This document shows positions 8,980-16,248 of a DNA stretch of 64,000 nt, one piece after another. Below the pieces are notes generated by a model. The model saw only the letters and a program-made list of their open reading frames with translations. It was not told where the DNA came from and searched no databases. The translations under genes were made by a program, and so were the position numbers. Positions within the stretch are counted from its first letter, which is position 1, and each line of letters opens with the position of its first letter. The stretch is from Adhaeribacter radiodurans (lineage in GTDB: Bacteria > Bacteroidota > Bacteroidia > Cytophagales > Hymenobacteraceae): the NCBI RefSeq assembly GCF_014075995.1, contig NZ_CP055153.1, forward strand, positions 3,348,001-3,412,000, in the 5' to 3' direction.

Positions 8980-9582
8980 ATGAACATTTTTCTGATAATT
9001 GCCATAGCCTTAGTTGGCTTAGTTGCCTTGCTATTAATAGCGGCTTTATTCGTCGAAAAACAATATACAGTCGAGCGCGAAATAAGTATTAACCGCCCCA
9101 AAGCCGAAGTATTTACTTTTTTAAAACACTTGAAAAATCAGGATTACTACAGCAAATGGGTTCAAACAGATCCAAATATGAAAAAAGAATTTCGCGGCAC
9201 CGATGGCACAGTAGGCTTTGTGTATGCCTGGGAGGGCAACGATAAAGCGGGTAAAGGCGAGCAGGAAATTAAAAATATTTTAGAAGGAGAAAAGCTAGAT
9301 GTAGAGGTTCGGTTTATCCGGCCATTTGCCGCTATTGCTCAAACGCCCTTTACTACCCAAGCTATTGGATCAGACCAAACCAAAGTTACCTGGGGAATGA
9401 CGGGATCTAACGCGTACCCAATGAATCTGATGCATTTATTTTTAAGAGGTATGCTGGGCAAAGATTTGGAGATTAGTTTACAAGCTTTGAAAAATATATT
9501 AGAAAATGAAAACCAAATAAACTATTCCTCTTCTCAGAATAACAACCAACGGTCGGCAAGTTTAGAATTGCCTGTAAATTAG
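8980..9582 (+). CDS. Membrane-anchored SRPBCC family protein
   Basis: A 200-residue protein with an N-terminal transmembrane helix (about residues 2-24) followed by a polyketide-cyclase-like SRPBCC domain (VEREISINRPKAEVFTFL through the closing helix MLGKDLEISLQALKNILE). The last 25 residues are Asn/Gln/Ser-rich and lie outside the fold. Its stop codon is one base before the next start (9584), so translational coupling with the DUF1801 gene is likely. Confidence 0.85.
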   Translation: MNIFLIIAIALVGLVALLLIAALFVEKQYTVEREISINRPKAEVFTFLKHLKNQDYYSKWVQTDPNMKKEFRGTDGTVGFVYAWEGNDKAGKGEQEIKNILEGEKLDVEVRFIRPFAAIAQTPFTTQAIGSDQTKVTWGMTGSNAYPMNLMHLFLRGMLGKDLEISLQALKNILENENQINYSSSQNNNQRSASLELPVN

Positions 9583-9583
9583 T

Positions 9584-9946
9584 ATGAAGGATAAAACTCC
9601 CCTAAACCAGACCGAAAAGGTAAATGAATACATGCAAAACCTGGAACATCCGCTTAAAGCTGAGATGGAAGCTATTCGGGCGATTATTTTAGGCGCGAAC
9701 AACCAAATTAAAGAAAGAATTAAATGGAATGCTCCCAGTTTCTTTTATAAAGAAGATTTGGTAACGTTTAATCCCCGCACACCAAAGCACGTGCACCTGG
9801 TTTTTCATCATCCTAGCATTGTAAATATTCATTCAAAATTATTGGAGGGCGACTACAAAGACCGGCGGATGGCTTATTTTATTAACATGGAAGCAGTGGA
9901 GGCTGAGCGCCTGGAACTACAAAGTATAATGAACCAGCTCGTTTAG
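9584..9946 (+). CDS. DUF1801 domain-containing protein
   Basis: A 120-residue cytoplasmic protein of the DUF1801/YdhG-like group, recognisable from EKVNEYMQNLEHPLKAEMEAIRAII and the core IKERIKWNAPSFFYKED. The fold is of unknown function and often sits next to VOC and SRPBCC genes in Bacteroidota, as here. It begins one base after the preceding stop codon, so it belongs to the same transcript. Confidence 0.85.
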   Translation: MKDKTPLNQTEKVNEYMQNLEHPLKAEMEAIRAIILGANNQIKERIKWNAPSFFYKEDLVTFNPRTPKHVHLVFHHPSIVNIHSKLLEGDYKDRRMAYFINMEAVEAERLELQSIMNQLV

Positions 9947-10024
9947 TTTATAGAAAACCAGTCATAGAAAATTAATTACAAACAGAAGTACATTTAGTTT
10001 TTTCATCCTATACAGCAAATAAAT

Positions 10025-10453
10025 ATGGCAGCCATCAATCCTTATTTGAATTTTAACGGCAACACCGAAGAAGCATTTAACTTTTACAAATCCGTATTTG
10101 GCGGCGAATTTCTGGGCCTGCAACGATATAAAGATACTCCTGAAAGCGGCAAAATTCCGGCGGAGGCGCAGGACAAAATAATGCATATAGCGCTACCAAT
10201 AAAAGGCTGTTTGCTAATGGCTACTGATGCTTTAGAATCAATGGGACATACCTTAACTATGGGTAATAATGTTCACCTTTCTCTGGATACTGACAGCGAA
10301 GAAGAAGCCAACCAACTTTTTAACGGCCTTTCCGAAGGTGGCCAAATTAAAATGCCCCTTCAACAAACATTTTGGGGTTCTTATTTCGGTATGGTCACCG
10401 ATAGATTTGGGGTACAGTGGATGATCAGCTACGATGAGAAACGAACTACTTAG
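10025..10453 (+). CDS. VOC family protein, PhnB-like
   Basis: A 142-residue glyoxalase-fold protein of the PhnB/3-demethylubiquinone-methyltransferase-like branch. Diagnostic parts are INPYLNFNGNTEEAFNFYKSVFGGEF at the start, KIMHIALPI in the middle, and WGSYFGMVTDRFGVQWMIS at the end. These proteins form paired beta-alpha-beta-beta-beta modules that may bind a metal; no activity is known for this branch. It is the first of three VOC genes in the cluster (also 11300 and 12938), and they belong to different VOC subgroups. Confidence 0.88.
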   Translation: MAAINPYLNFNGNTEEAFNFYKSVFGGEFLGLQRYKDTPESGKIPAEAQDKIMHIALPIKGCLLMATDALESMGHTLTMGNNVHLSLDTDSEEEANQLFNGLSEGGQIKMPLQQTFWGSYFGMVTDRFGVQWMISYDEKRTT

Positions 10454-10855
10454 ACTGAAAGCTAACTCTTAGTTTCAGGTTCAAGCTCCAGGCACGAACC
10501 TTATTCTTAGCAGCTTACTTTCAAAAACTCTAATTCTATCTCCCTTCAGGTTTAATAAAATCTATCGCAAATCTTTTTAGAATCTGCTTCTCATTCCATT
10601 ATTTGTGAGATTTTAACTACACACATTGTTGTATCAGATTTAAAACCCGAAAAAAGAGCACGAAGAAAATAGATTTTAGATCTTCCTTTAACGGGGAAAT
10701 TGCTCTTTAAACTTATATAAATAATAGCCTGTTTACTCTCTTAAAAGCATTTTTCACTCAATCAGGCAATTGTCGGAAATCACCCTTTTAATGTCGTGTT
10801 CACCCCCCATGCAACCAAAAGGTTTCCTATATCTTTGATACATAAGCTTTCCGAT
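10454..10855. other. Intergenic region before the ArsR gene
   Basis: About 400 bp without a supported gene. It presumably holds the promoter of the ArsR-type regulator and the end of the preceding transcript. No strong hairpin or repeat was seen. Confidence 0.35.
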
Positions 10856-11188
10856 ATGAGAAGAGATGTTTTTCAGGCAATTGCCGACCCAACCCGAAGG
10901 GAAATCATTCAGTTAGTGGCTAACCGATCTTTGAACATGGAAGCAGTGGCCGGAAATTTTGCAGTAAGCCGCACGGCCATTTATAAACACATAAAAATAC
11001 TAACCGAATGTGGATTGGTAGCCATAAAAAAACAAGGGCGCGAACGCTACTGCGAAGCCCAGCTAGAAAAATTAATCTTAGTAGCAGATTGGGCAGAGAC
11101 GTACCGCCTCATTTGGAATTCCCGGCTTGATTCTTTAGAAAAGTACTTCCATCAACTAAGGAACAAAGTTGACGAATCAGCAAAATAA
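10856..11188 (+). CDS. ArsR/SmtB family winged-helix transcriptional regulator
   Basis: A 110-residue repressor. The frame extends 20 codons upstream, but homology to the family begins at MRRDVFQAIADPTRREII, so I use the ATG at 10856. The recognition helix is in MEAVAGNFAVSRTAIYKHIKIL, followed by the wing GLVAIKKQGRERYCEAQ. No metal-binding cysteine motif (CxC) is visible, which fits the metal-independent subgroup found next to AHSA1/SRPBCC genes. It probably controls the surrounding small-protein cluster. Confidence 0.88.
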   Translation: MRRDVFQAIADPTRREIIQLVANRSLNMEAVAGNFAVSRTAIYKHIKILTECGLVAIKKQGRERYCEAQLEKLILVADWAETYRLIWNSRLDSLEKYFHQLRNKVDESAK

Positions 11189-11299
11189 AGCTTTAATTGA
11201 GCCTTCCACTAGAGTTTAAATTATTTGCTTATTTAATGCTTCTCGGGCATTAGCAATTCAAATAGTAAAACATACATCCAATTATAATTAGCTAAAACT

Positions 11300-11707
11300 A
11301 TGGCAACTAAAATCTTTGTAAACTTACCCGTTAAAGACCTGAATAAATCCATTGAATTCTTCCGGAAGCTTGGTTATTCTTTCAATCCGCAGTTTACCGA
11401 CGAGAAGGCTACCTGCATGATTATCAGCGAAGATATTTACGTAATGCTGCTTGTAGAACCTTTTTTTAAATCATTTACTAAAAAAGAAATTCCGGATACC
11501 GCTCAAAATGCGCAGGTAATTTTAGCTTTATCGGCCGAAAGCCGCGAAGGAGTAGATGATTTAGTAAATAAAGCTATTTCTGCAGGTGCTACTACCCCCA
11601 ACGACAAACAAGACCAAGGTTTTATGTACGGCTGGGGCTACCAAGATTTAGACGGGCATCTTTGGGAAGTTATGTACATGGATCCCGCTGCTATTCAACA
11701 AAATTAA
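11300..11707 (+). CDS. VOC family protein (glyoxalase superfamily)
   Basis: A 135-residue VOC protein of the extradiol-dioxygenase/glyoxalase-like branch. It shows KIFVNLPVKDLNKSIEFFRKLGYSFNPQF at the start, a central ICxxDIYVMLL-type strand (MIISEDIYVMLLVEPFF) and the closing YGWGYQDLDGHLWEVMYMD, which carries the usual late acidic metal-ligand position. The reaction is unknown. It follows the ArsR gene by 111 bp on the same strand. Confidence 0.87.
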   Translation: MATKIFVNLPVKDLNKSIEFFRKLGYSFNPQFTDEKATCMIISEDIYVMLLVEPFFKSFTKKEIPDTAQNAQVILALSAESREGVDDLVNKAISAGATTPNDKQDQGFMYGWGYQDLDGHLWEVMYMDPAAIQQN

Positions 11708-11926
11708 AATTTGTCCTTATTGAGGGGAAATTCTACTAGCTGTAAATTTCTCGCTCCTTTATTAAACTCATTTCAAACTTCACAACTTCTTCCCCTTTCC
11801 TCAAATATAAGAAGCGGTTTTCTGGTGCTGAACGAATATTTATTTACCGCTTCTATATTTTTATCAACAACGAAAGTAAACAGGCGCATTTATTTCAATT
11901 TTCAACCACTTAAACTTATTCGCATC

Positions 11927-12334
11927 ATGAAAAAGACAAGAATTATTTACTGGATTTTTACCGGACTACTAGCTGCTATGTTAGGAATAGGCTCTGTTTA
12001 CGATGCTATTTCGGCGCCGGAAGCGGTTGATTACGTTACCCGTTTAGGTTACCCAACCTATCTGGTTCCTTTTTTAGGAGTGGCAAAGTTATTAGGTATT
12101 CTCGCTATTCTGGTTCCTGGTTTCCCCAGAGTAAAAGAATGGGCGTATGCCGGCTTAGCGTTTGATTTAATTGGAGCTATGTATTCGCATATTTCAAAAG
12201 GAGATCCTTCGGGAAATTGGATGTTTATTTTTATTCCCTTATTTTTAGTAGCCGGATCTTATATTTACCACCACAAACTGCTAAAAACTACAGAATCTGC
12301 TATTTTACCTAACGTGAGCCTTTCTGGTAATTAA
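11927..12334 (+). CDS. DoxX family membrane protein (second copy)
   Basis: A 135-residue membrane protein with four helices, closely similar in layout to the DoxX protein at 8482 (RIIYWIFTGLLAAMLG, RLGYPTYLVPFLGVAKLLG, KEWAYAGLAFDLIGA). The open frame begins at 11711, but the first 72 codons lack any family similarity and contain the leader region; the ATG at 11927 (MKKTRIIYW) is the natural start. The two DoxX copies bracket the ArsR and VOC genes, which suggests duplication within the cluster. Confidence 0.86.
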   Translation: MKKTRIIYWIFTGLLAAMLGIGSVYDAISAPEAVDYVTRLGYPTYLVPFLGVAKLLGILAILVPGFPRVKEWAYAGLAFDLIGAMYSHISKGDPSGNWMFIFIPLFLVAGSYIYHHKLLKTTESAILPNVSLSGN

Positions 12335-12653
12335 TCCTGAAAACAAATTAATAAAAAACTACCACGAGCCAGCTACCGCTTGGTACTTTATACAAGTAAG
12401 CACCGTAAAATTTTGCTATATAATTAATTATTGCTGTCGCTAGAAATCAGATTTACTAAATAAAGCAAAATTAGCGTAAGCAGTATTTTTTGATTCACCC
12501 CGCCCCCGTTCTACAGTAATCTAGAAGCATAAATAGTCTAGGAAATTAATTTTTTTGGCTGCCCTGGAGCGGAACAAAATTACTCTACTGTACAAACAGC
12601 ACATTTAACTACGTAGCAACAATCCATTAATACCTGACAGGAGAATGATCGAG
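12335..12653. other. Intergenic region, no gene seen
   Basis: About 320 bp of AT-rich sequence between the second DoxX gene and the small protein at 12654. A ribosome binding site (GGAG at 12640-12643) lies at its right end. No repeat or hairpin of note. Confidence 0.35.
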
Positions 12654-12878
12654 ATGGTAGAAGTTTTTAAAACCAATGTAAAAGACCAGCACAACGCCCA
12701 AATGCTGCTTAGTCTTATTCACCAAACCTTTCATGAATATAAAGCTAATTTCGACCTGGATGATTGCGATAATATTTTGCGGGTAGCGTCGGGCTCCGAA
12801 TTTATTCAGGCAGCTTGCCTGATACAGCTATTACGGGACTTTGGCTTTAATGCCGAAGTTCTGCCCGATGAATTTTAG
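12654..12878 (+). CDS. Conserved small hypothetical protein (ferredoxin-like fold likely)
   Basis: A 74-residue protein starting MVEVFKTNV. There are two candidate ATGs, 12645 and 12654; the Shine-Dalgarno sequence GGAG at 12640-12643 is only 1 nt from the first but 10 nt from the second, so the second is preferred. The sequence pattern (strand, helix with LLSLIHQTFHEY, strand DNILRVAS, helix, GFNAEVLPDEF) resembles a small beta-alpha-beta heavy-metal-associated-like fold, but the metal-binding CxxC motif is absent. Similar short proteins occur in many Bacteroidota; function is unknown. Confidence 0.7.
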   Translation: MVEVFKTNVKDQHNAQMLLSLIHQTFHEYKANFDLDDCDNILRVASGSEFIQAACLIQLLRDFGFNAEVLPDEF

Positions 12879-12937
12879 CTTATTGGCTGGAAGATGCTAA
12901 TTTAAATTCTTATTTACCCTAAACTTATAAATAGATT

Positions 12938-13327
12938 ATGTTTAGAAACACGAAAGCATTCAGTGGCTTTTCGGTTAACGACCTCCAAAAAGCCAAACAA
13001 TTTTACAGCCAGGTATTGGACCTGGAAGTTTCGGAGGATACTTCAATGGGCATCTTACATTTACATTTGGCCGGTGGCACAAAGGTTCTCATTTATCCCA
13101 AACTTAATCACAATCCGGCCAATTATACGGTTCTTAACTTTCCGGTACCCAATATAGAAGATGCCGTAACGGAACTCAAGAACAGAGGTGTTGTTTTCGA
13201 AATTTATGATTTTGAACACTTAAAAACCGATGAAGATCATATTTTCCGGGGTGGCGGACCTTTCATTGCCTGGTTTAAAGACCCAGCCGGTAACATTCTA
13301 TCGGTACTTGAAGTTGCCGAAGCTTAA
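12938..13327 (+). CDS. VOC family protein (third copy)
   Basis: A 129-residue glyoxalase-fold protein with [27 protein letters not shown] at the start and the final metal-ligand region [19 protein letters not shown]. It belongs to a different VOC branch from the proteins at 10025 and 11300. It is followed after 45 bp by the GyrI-DinB fusion, so the two are probably co-transcribed. The reaction is unknown. Confidence 0.87.
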   Translation: MFRNTKAFSGFSVNDLQKAKQFYSQVLDLEVSEDTSMGILHLHLAGGTKVLIYPKLNHNPANYTVLNFPVPNIEDAVTELKNRGVVFEIYDFEHLKTDEDHIFRGGGPFIAWFKDPAGNILSVLEVAEA

Positions 13328-13372
13328 CGGGAACTCCCTGCTTTTATTCTTTCATCTTTTAACAGGTAACTC

Positions 13373-14320
13373 ATGGAAAAATATCATTTGGCTCAAGATG
13401 TTGATGTATTTGGCTTTGCTGTTGAAACTTTTCCGGAAGGCATTGGCGAGGCTTTTGATGCTTTACAAGAAAAGCTTCCCGCCGGCGATAACCGGTCTTT
13501 TTATGGTATAAGCGAGTGTACGCCGGCAGGAATTGTTTACTTAGCAACCGTCTGCCAAAAAACAAAAGACGAACCTCAAAAATACGGTTATACCCCTTAT
13601 GTAGTAGAAAAAGGCGACTACTTAGCCGTAACCGTATGCGATTGGCTTACTAAAACAAGCAGCATTAAAGATATTTTCACTAAAATGTTTACCGATGCGC
13701 GAAGTGACCGCAGCAAACCTTGTGTAGAAATTTATTTAAACGACGATGAAATGCTCTGCCTCGTAAAAGAGAAATCATCGGAATCCACTAGCCTGTTAGA
13801 ACTTACTGCCCAAGTTGGTCCTGAATTTGAAAAAACAGCCCAAGACCTTTTGAAGCTATTTTCTTCATTTGAATTAGCAGAAATCAATCAACCGCCGCAA
13901 GATGGTGGTTGGACCGCGGGGCAACTAGTGCAGCATGTAATAAAAGTAAATTCCGGTTTTTTGAGAATACTAAACGGCCCTACAGTAGAAACCATTAGAA
14001 AACCGGATGAACAAATACCAAGAATTAAAGCTAACTTATTAGATTTTACTTTTAAACGGCAGGCAGGCGATTTTGTAGCTCCGGAAAATAAAACCTACCA
14101 AAAAGGAGTATTAGTAACTACCCTCGAACAAATAAAGTCAGCTATTAATCAGGTTATTCAAACCACTGATCTAAGCCAAACCTGTACAGGCTTTGAAGTT
14201 CCGGTTTTTGGTTTTTTAACCCGTTTGGAGGCAATTCACTTTGTTATTTACCATACCCAAAGGCATACGCACCAATTAAAAAATATATTGGATCAGGTAA
14301 CCGCTCAACAAACCGTGTAA
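13373..14320 (+). CDS. GyrI-like effector-binding domain fused to a DinB-like domain
   Basis: A 315-residue two-domain protein. Residues 1 to about 145 resemble a GyrI/AraC effector-binding domain (LAQDVDVFGFAVETFPEGIGEAF, then YTPYVVEKGDYLAVTV). Residues from about 160 to 312 form a four-helix DinB/YfiT-like metal-binding bundle, with the expected histidines in WTAGQLVQHVIKV and in FVIYHTQRHTHQLKNIL. DinB-like proteins include thiol transferases and metal-dependent hydrolases. The fusion could couple ligand sensing to an enzymatic step. Each domain call is supported by motif pattern only. Confidence 0.7.
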   Translation: MEKYHLAQDVDVFGFAVETFPEGIGEAFDALQEKLPAGDNRSFYGISECTPAGIVYLATVCQKTKDEPQKYGYTPYVVEKGDYLAVTVCDWLTKTSSIKDIFTKMFTDARSDRSKPCVEIYLNDDEMLCLVKEKSSESTSLLELTAQVGPEFEKTAQDLLKLFSSFELAEINQPPQDGGWTAGQLVQHVIKVNSGFLRILNGPTVETIRKPDEQIPRIKANLLDFTFKRQAGDFVAPENKTYQKGVLVTTLEQIKSAINQVIQTTDLSQTCTGFEVPVFGFLTRLEAIHFVIYHTQRHTHQLKNILDQVTAQQTV

Positions 14321-14810
14321 ACGAGTAGACTATATTTTTAATAGAATTAAACTCGCTTGTAAGATTTAAATAAAGAAAAAGCTGCCCAATCCTTTATAAT
14401 AAAACCTAATTATAGTCTCAGGTTTAGTAAATATCCTTACATCAAATATGCATTATTCCTAATATAATGTAAAAAAGTGAATAAAATAAGTATTTCTTAA
14501 TAAGTTTTATATCAGCTAGTTATTAAATATAAGTTAAAGTATTTGGTTTAAGTATTAACAAAAAATACCAATTAACAGATAACGCATTTCAATTTATCAT
14601 ATAATTAATTTAATAAAAATTTGTTTTATTCAAGTTAATTCATCATTTTCAACTCTATATTCCTCTACTATCAAGCCGTACGGGTTCAATTTACTAGTAT
14701 GAACCAACTGTTTTCAAGTTCAATTTGAAAGAATGCTCCTTAGTAATATTTTATTGACTAGGGTAGCCGTGATTTGCTAATCTTCTAATAAACTTTTAAG
14801 CTTTTACAAA
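14321..14810. promoter_or_regulatory. AT-rich upstream region of the SDR gene with operator-like repeats
   Basis: A 490-bp gap with no gene. Near its right end is the dyad GGTTCA-N11-TGAACC (14683-14705) and a directly repeated 9-mer GTTCAATTT at 14684-14692 and 14718-14726, 34 bp apart (about three helical turns). These are candidate regulator binding sites for the SDR gene; the regulator is unknown. Confidence 0.4.
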
Positions 14811-15710
14811 ATGGCTTTTGTACTTATTACTGGTTGTAGCACAGGGATAGGCTTTGCTACTGCCGAAGTTTTGGCTCGTCAGGGTCATACTGTTTACGCT
14901 ACTATGCGTAATCCTCAACGTTCGCCCGAGTTGGCTCAATTAGCCCAACGCGATAATCTTCCGATAACTATCTTGCCCCTTGATGTAGATTCAGATGAAT
15001 CGGTAAAAGCAGCTACCCAGCAAATTTTAGCAGAAACGGGTCAAATTAATGTATTAGTCAATAATGCTGGCATTTTTACCTTAAAGGCAGTAGAAGAAAC
15101 CCAAATGGAAATTTTCCGACGTATAATGGAAACAAACTATTTTGGCGCTCTTCGTTGTATGCAGGCTATATTACCTTCCATGCGCGAACGAAAAAGCGGA
15201 TTAATAATTAACATTTCCTCCTTAGCTGCAAGAATTTACCCTCCATTTTTTGGAGCCTACTGTGCGACAAAAGTTGCATTAGAGGCAGTAAGCGAGAGCT
15301 TAGCTGGTGAAGTAGTAGAATTTGGTATAAGGGTGGCTGTTGTTGAACCAGGAGTTATTTACACCCCAATAATTGACAAAGTAGAAAAAGAACACTCTAC
15401 CTCTAAAACCAATTATCCTAAAATTAACCGGGCTATGGCTTTTGAGCTATCCTCAAAAGAAAATTCTATACCCCCTTCCGGTGTTGGTGAAGTTGTTTCC
15501 GAAATTATCTCTGGTCAGAGAAGCGGTTTTAGACATCCGGTTGGCTTAGATTGCGAGCCTTTGTTAAGTTGGCGTGCATACTTATCGGATGAGGATTTTA
15601 TTGGATCGGCTGCTATTGATGATGAAACCTGGATTACCGGCATGACACAATTAGGAAAGAATGTCCGGCCATATTTAAAAACACCAGCAACAACTTCGGC
15701 ACTAGTTTAA
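14811..15710 (+). CDS. SDR family NAD(P)-dependent oxidoreductase
   Basis: A 299-residue classical short-chain dehydrogenase. The cofactor motif is TGCSTGIGFATAE (about residues 7-19), followed by NNAGIF, the catalytic Ser in NISSLAARI and the Tyr-x-x-x-Lys pair in YCATKVALEAVSES. The C-terminal extension (about 90 residues) is longer than in minimal SDRs. The lack of an acidic residue after the first strand suggests NADPH use. It is separated from the SnoaL-like gene by 67 bp, so the two may be co-transcribed. Confidence 0.9.
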   Translation: MAFVLITGCSTGIGFATAEVLARQGHTVYATMRNPQRSPELAQLAQRDNLPITILPLDVDSDESVKAATQQILAETGQINVLVNNAGIFTLKAVEETQMEIFRRIMETNYFGALRCMQAILPSMRERKSGLIINISSLAARIYPPFFGAYCATKVALEAVSESLAGEVVEFGIRVAVVEPGVIYTPIIDKVEKEHSTSKTNYPKINRAMAFELSSKENSIPPSGVGEVVSEIISGQRSGFRHPVGLDCEPLLSWRAYLSDEDFIGSAAIDDETWITGMTQLGKNVRPYLKTPATTSALV

Positions 15711-15777
15711 TTTTAAATGTTTGGAAATTCTAGTTAGGTAATCAAAATCGGATATTAATCTTAAATCTTTCATTACT

Positions 15778-16137
15778 ATGCAGACATTAGCAGCTAATCT
15801 AACCCAAATATTAAATCATCATATAGAGGCCATTAAAAGCCGGGATTTACAGGCAAATATGATAGATTACCACGAAAATGCCATTTTAATTCTGGGTGAA
15901 GATGTTTTTAGAGGAAAAGAAGCTATTCAGGGGTTTTTCAAATTTTTATTTGAATCCATATTTACAGAAGGATTTACTATAGATATCCAGAAGCAGGTGA
16001 TAGAAGAGGATATTATATATATAGTTTGGCAGGCCCGCTCAAGTACCTATGAAATACCTCAAGCTACGGATACTTTCCTTATTCAGGATGGATTAATCCT
16101 CAGGCAAACCGGCTTTGCCATTATGAACCCGATTTAA
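15778..16137 (+). CDS. Nuclear transport factor 2 / SnoaL-like family protein
   Basis: A 119-residue protein with the cone-shaped alpha+beta fold of the NTF2/SnoaL group: opening helices LTQILNHHIEAIKSRDLQANMIDYHENAILI, then FRGKEAIQGFFKFLF and the closing strands IYIVWQARS and IQDGLILRQTGFAIM. Members include ketosteroid-isomerase-like enzymes and binding proteins; no catalytic residue can be fixed here. It follows the SDR gene and is ended by a bidirectional terminator. Confidence 0.82.
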   Translation: MQTLAANLTQILNHHIEAIKSRDLQANMIDYHENAILILGEDVFRGKEAIQGFFKFLFESIFTEGFTIDIQKQVIEEDIIYIVWQARSSTYEIPQATDTFLIQDGLILRQTGFAIMNPI

Positions 16138-16159
16138 ATGTCTATACGCATGTTTCCAT

Positions 16160-16219
16160 AATAAATGAACCTTCCATTTACCGCAGGAATAATTCTGCAA
16201 CCTGGAAGGTTCATTTATT
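16160..16219. terminator. Bidirectional terminator between converging genes
   Basis: Long complementary arms (AATAAATGAACCTTCCA at 16160-16176 and TGGAAGGTTCATTTATT at 16203-16219) enclose a loop that holds a shorter inner hairpin. The A-rich and T-rich ends suit termination of both the SnoaL gene and the GH63-like gene at 16249. Confidence 0.75.
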
Positions 16220-16248
16220 AAAATTTATCTTAAAATATTTAAGCTCGT

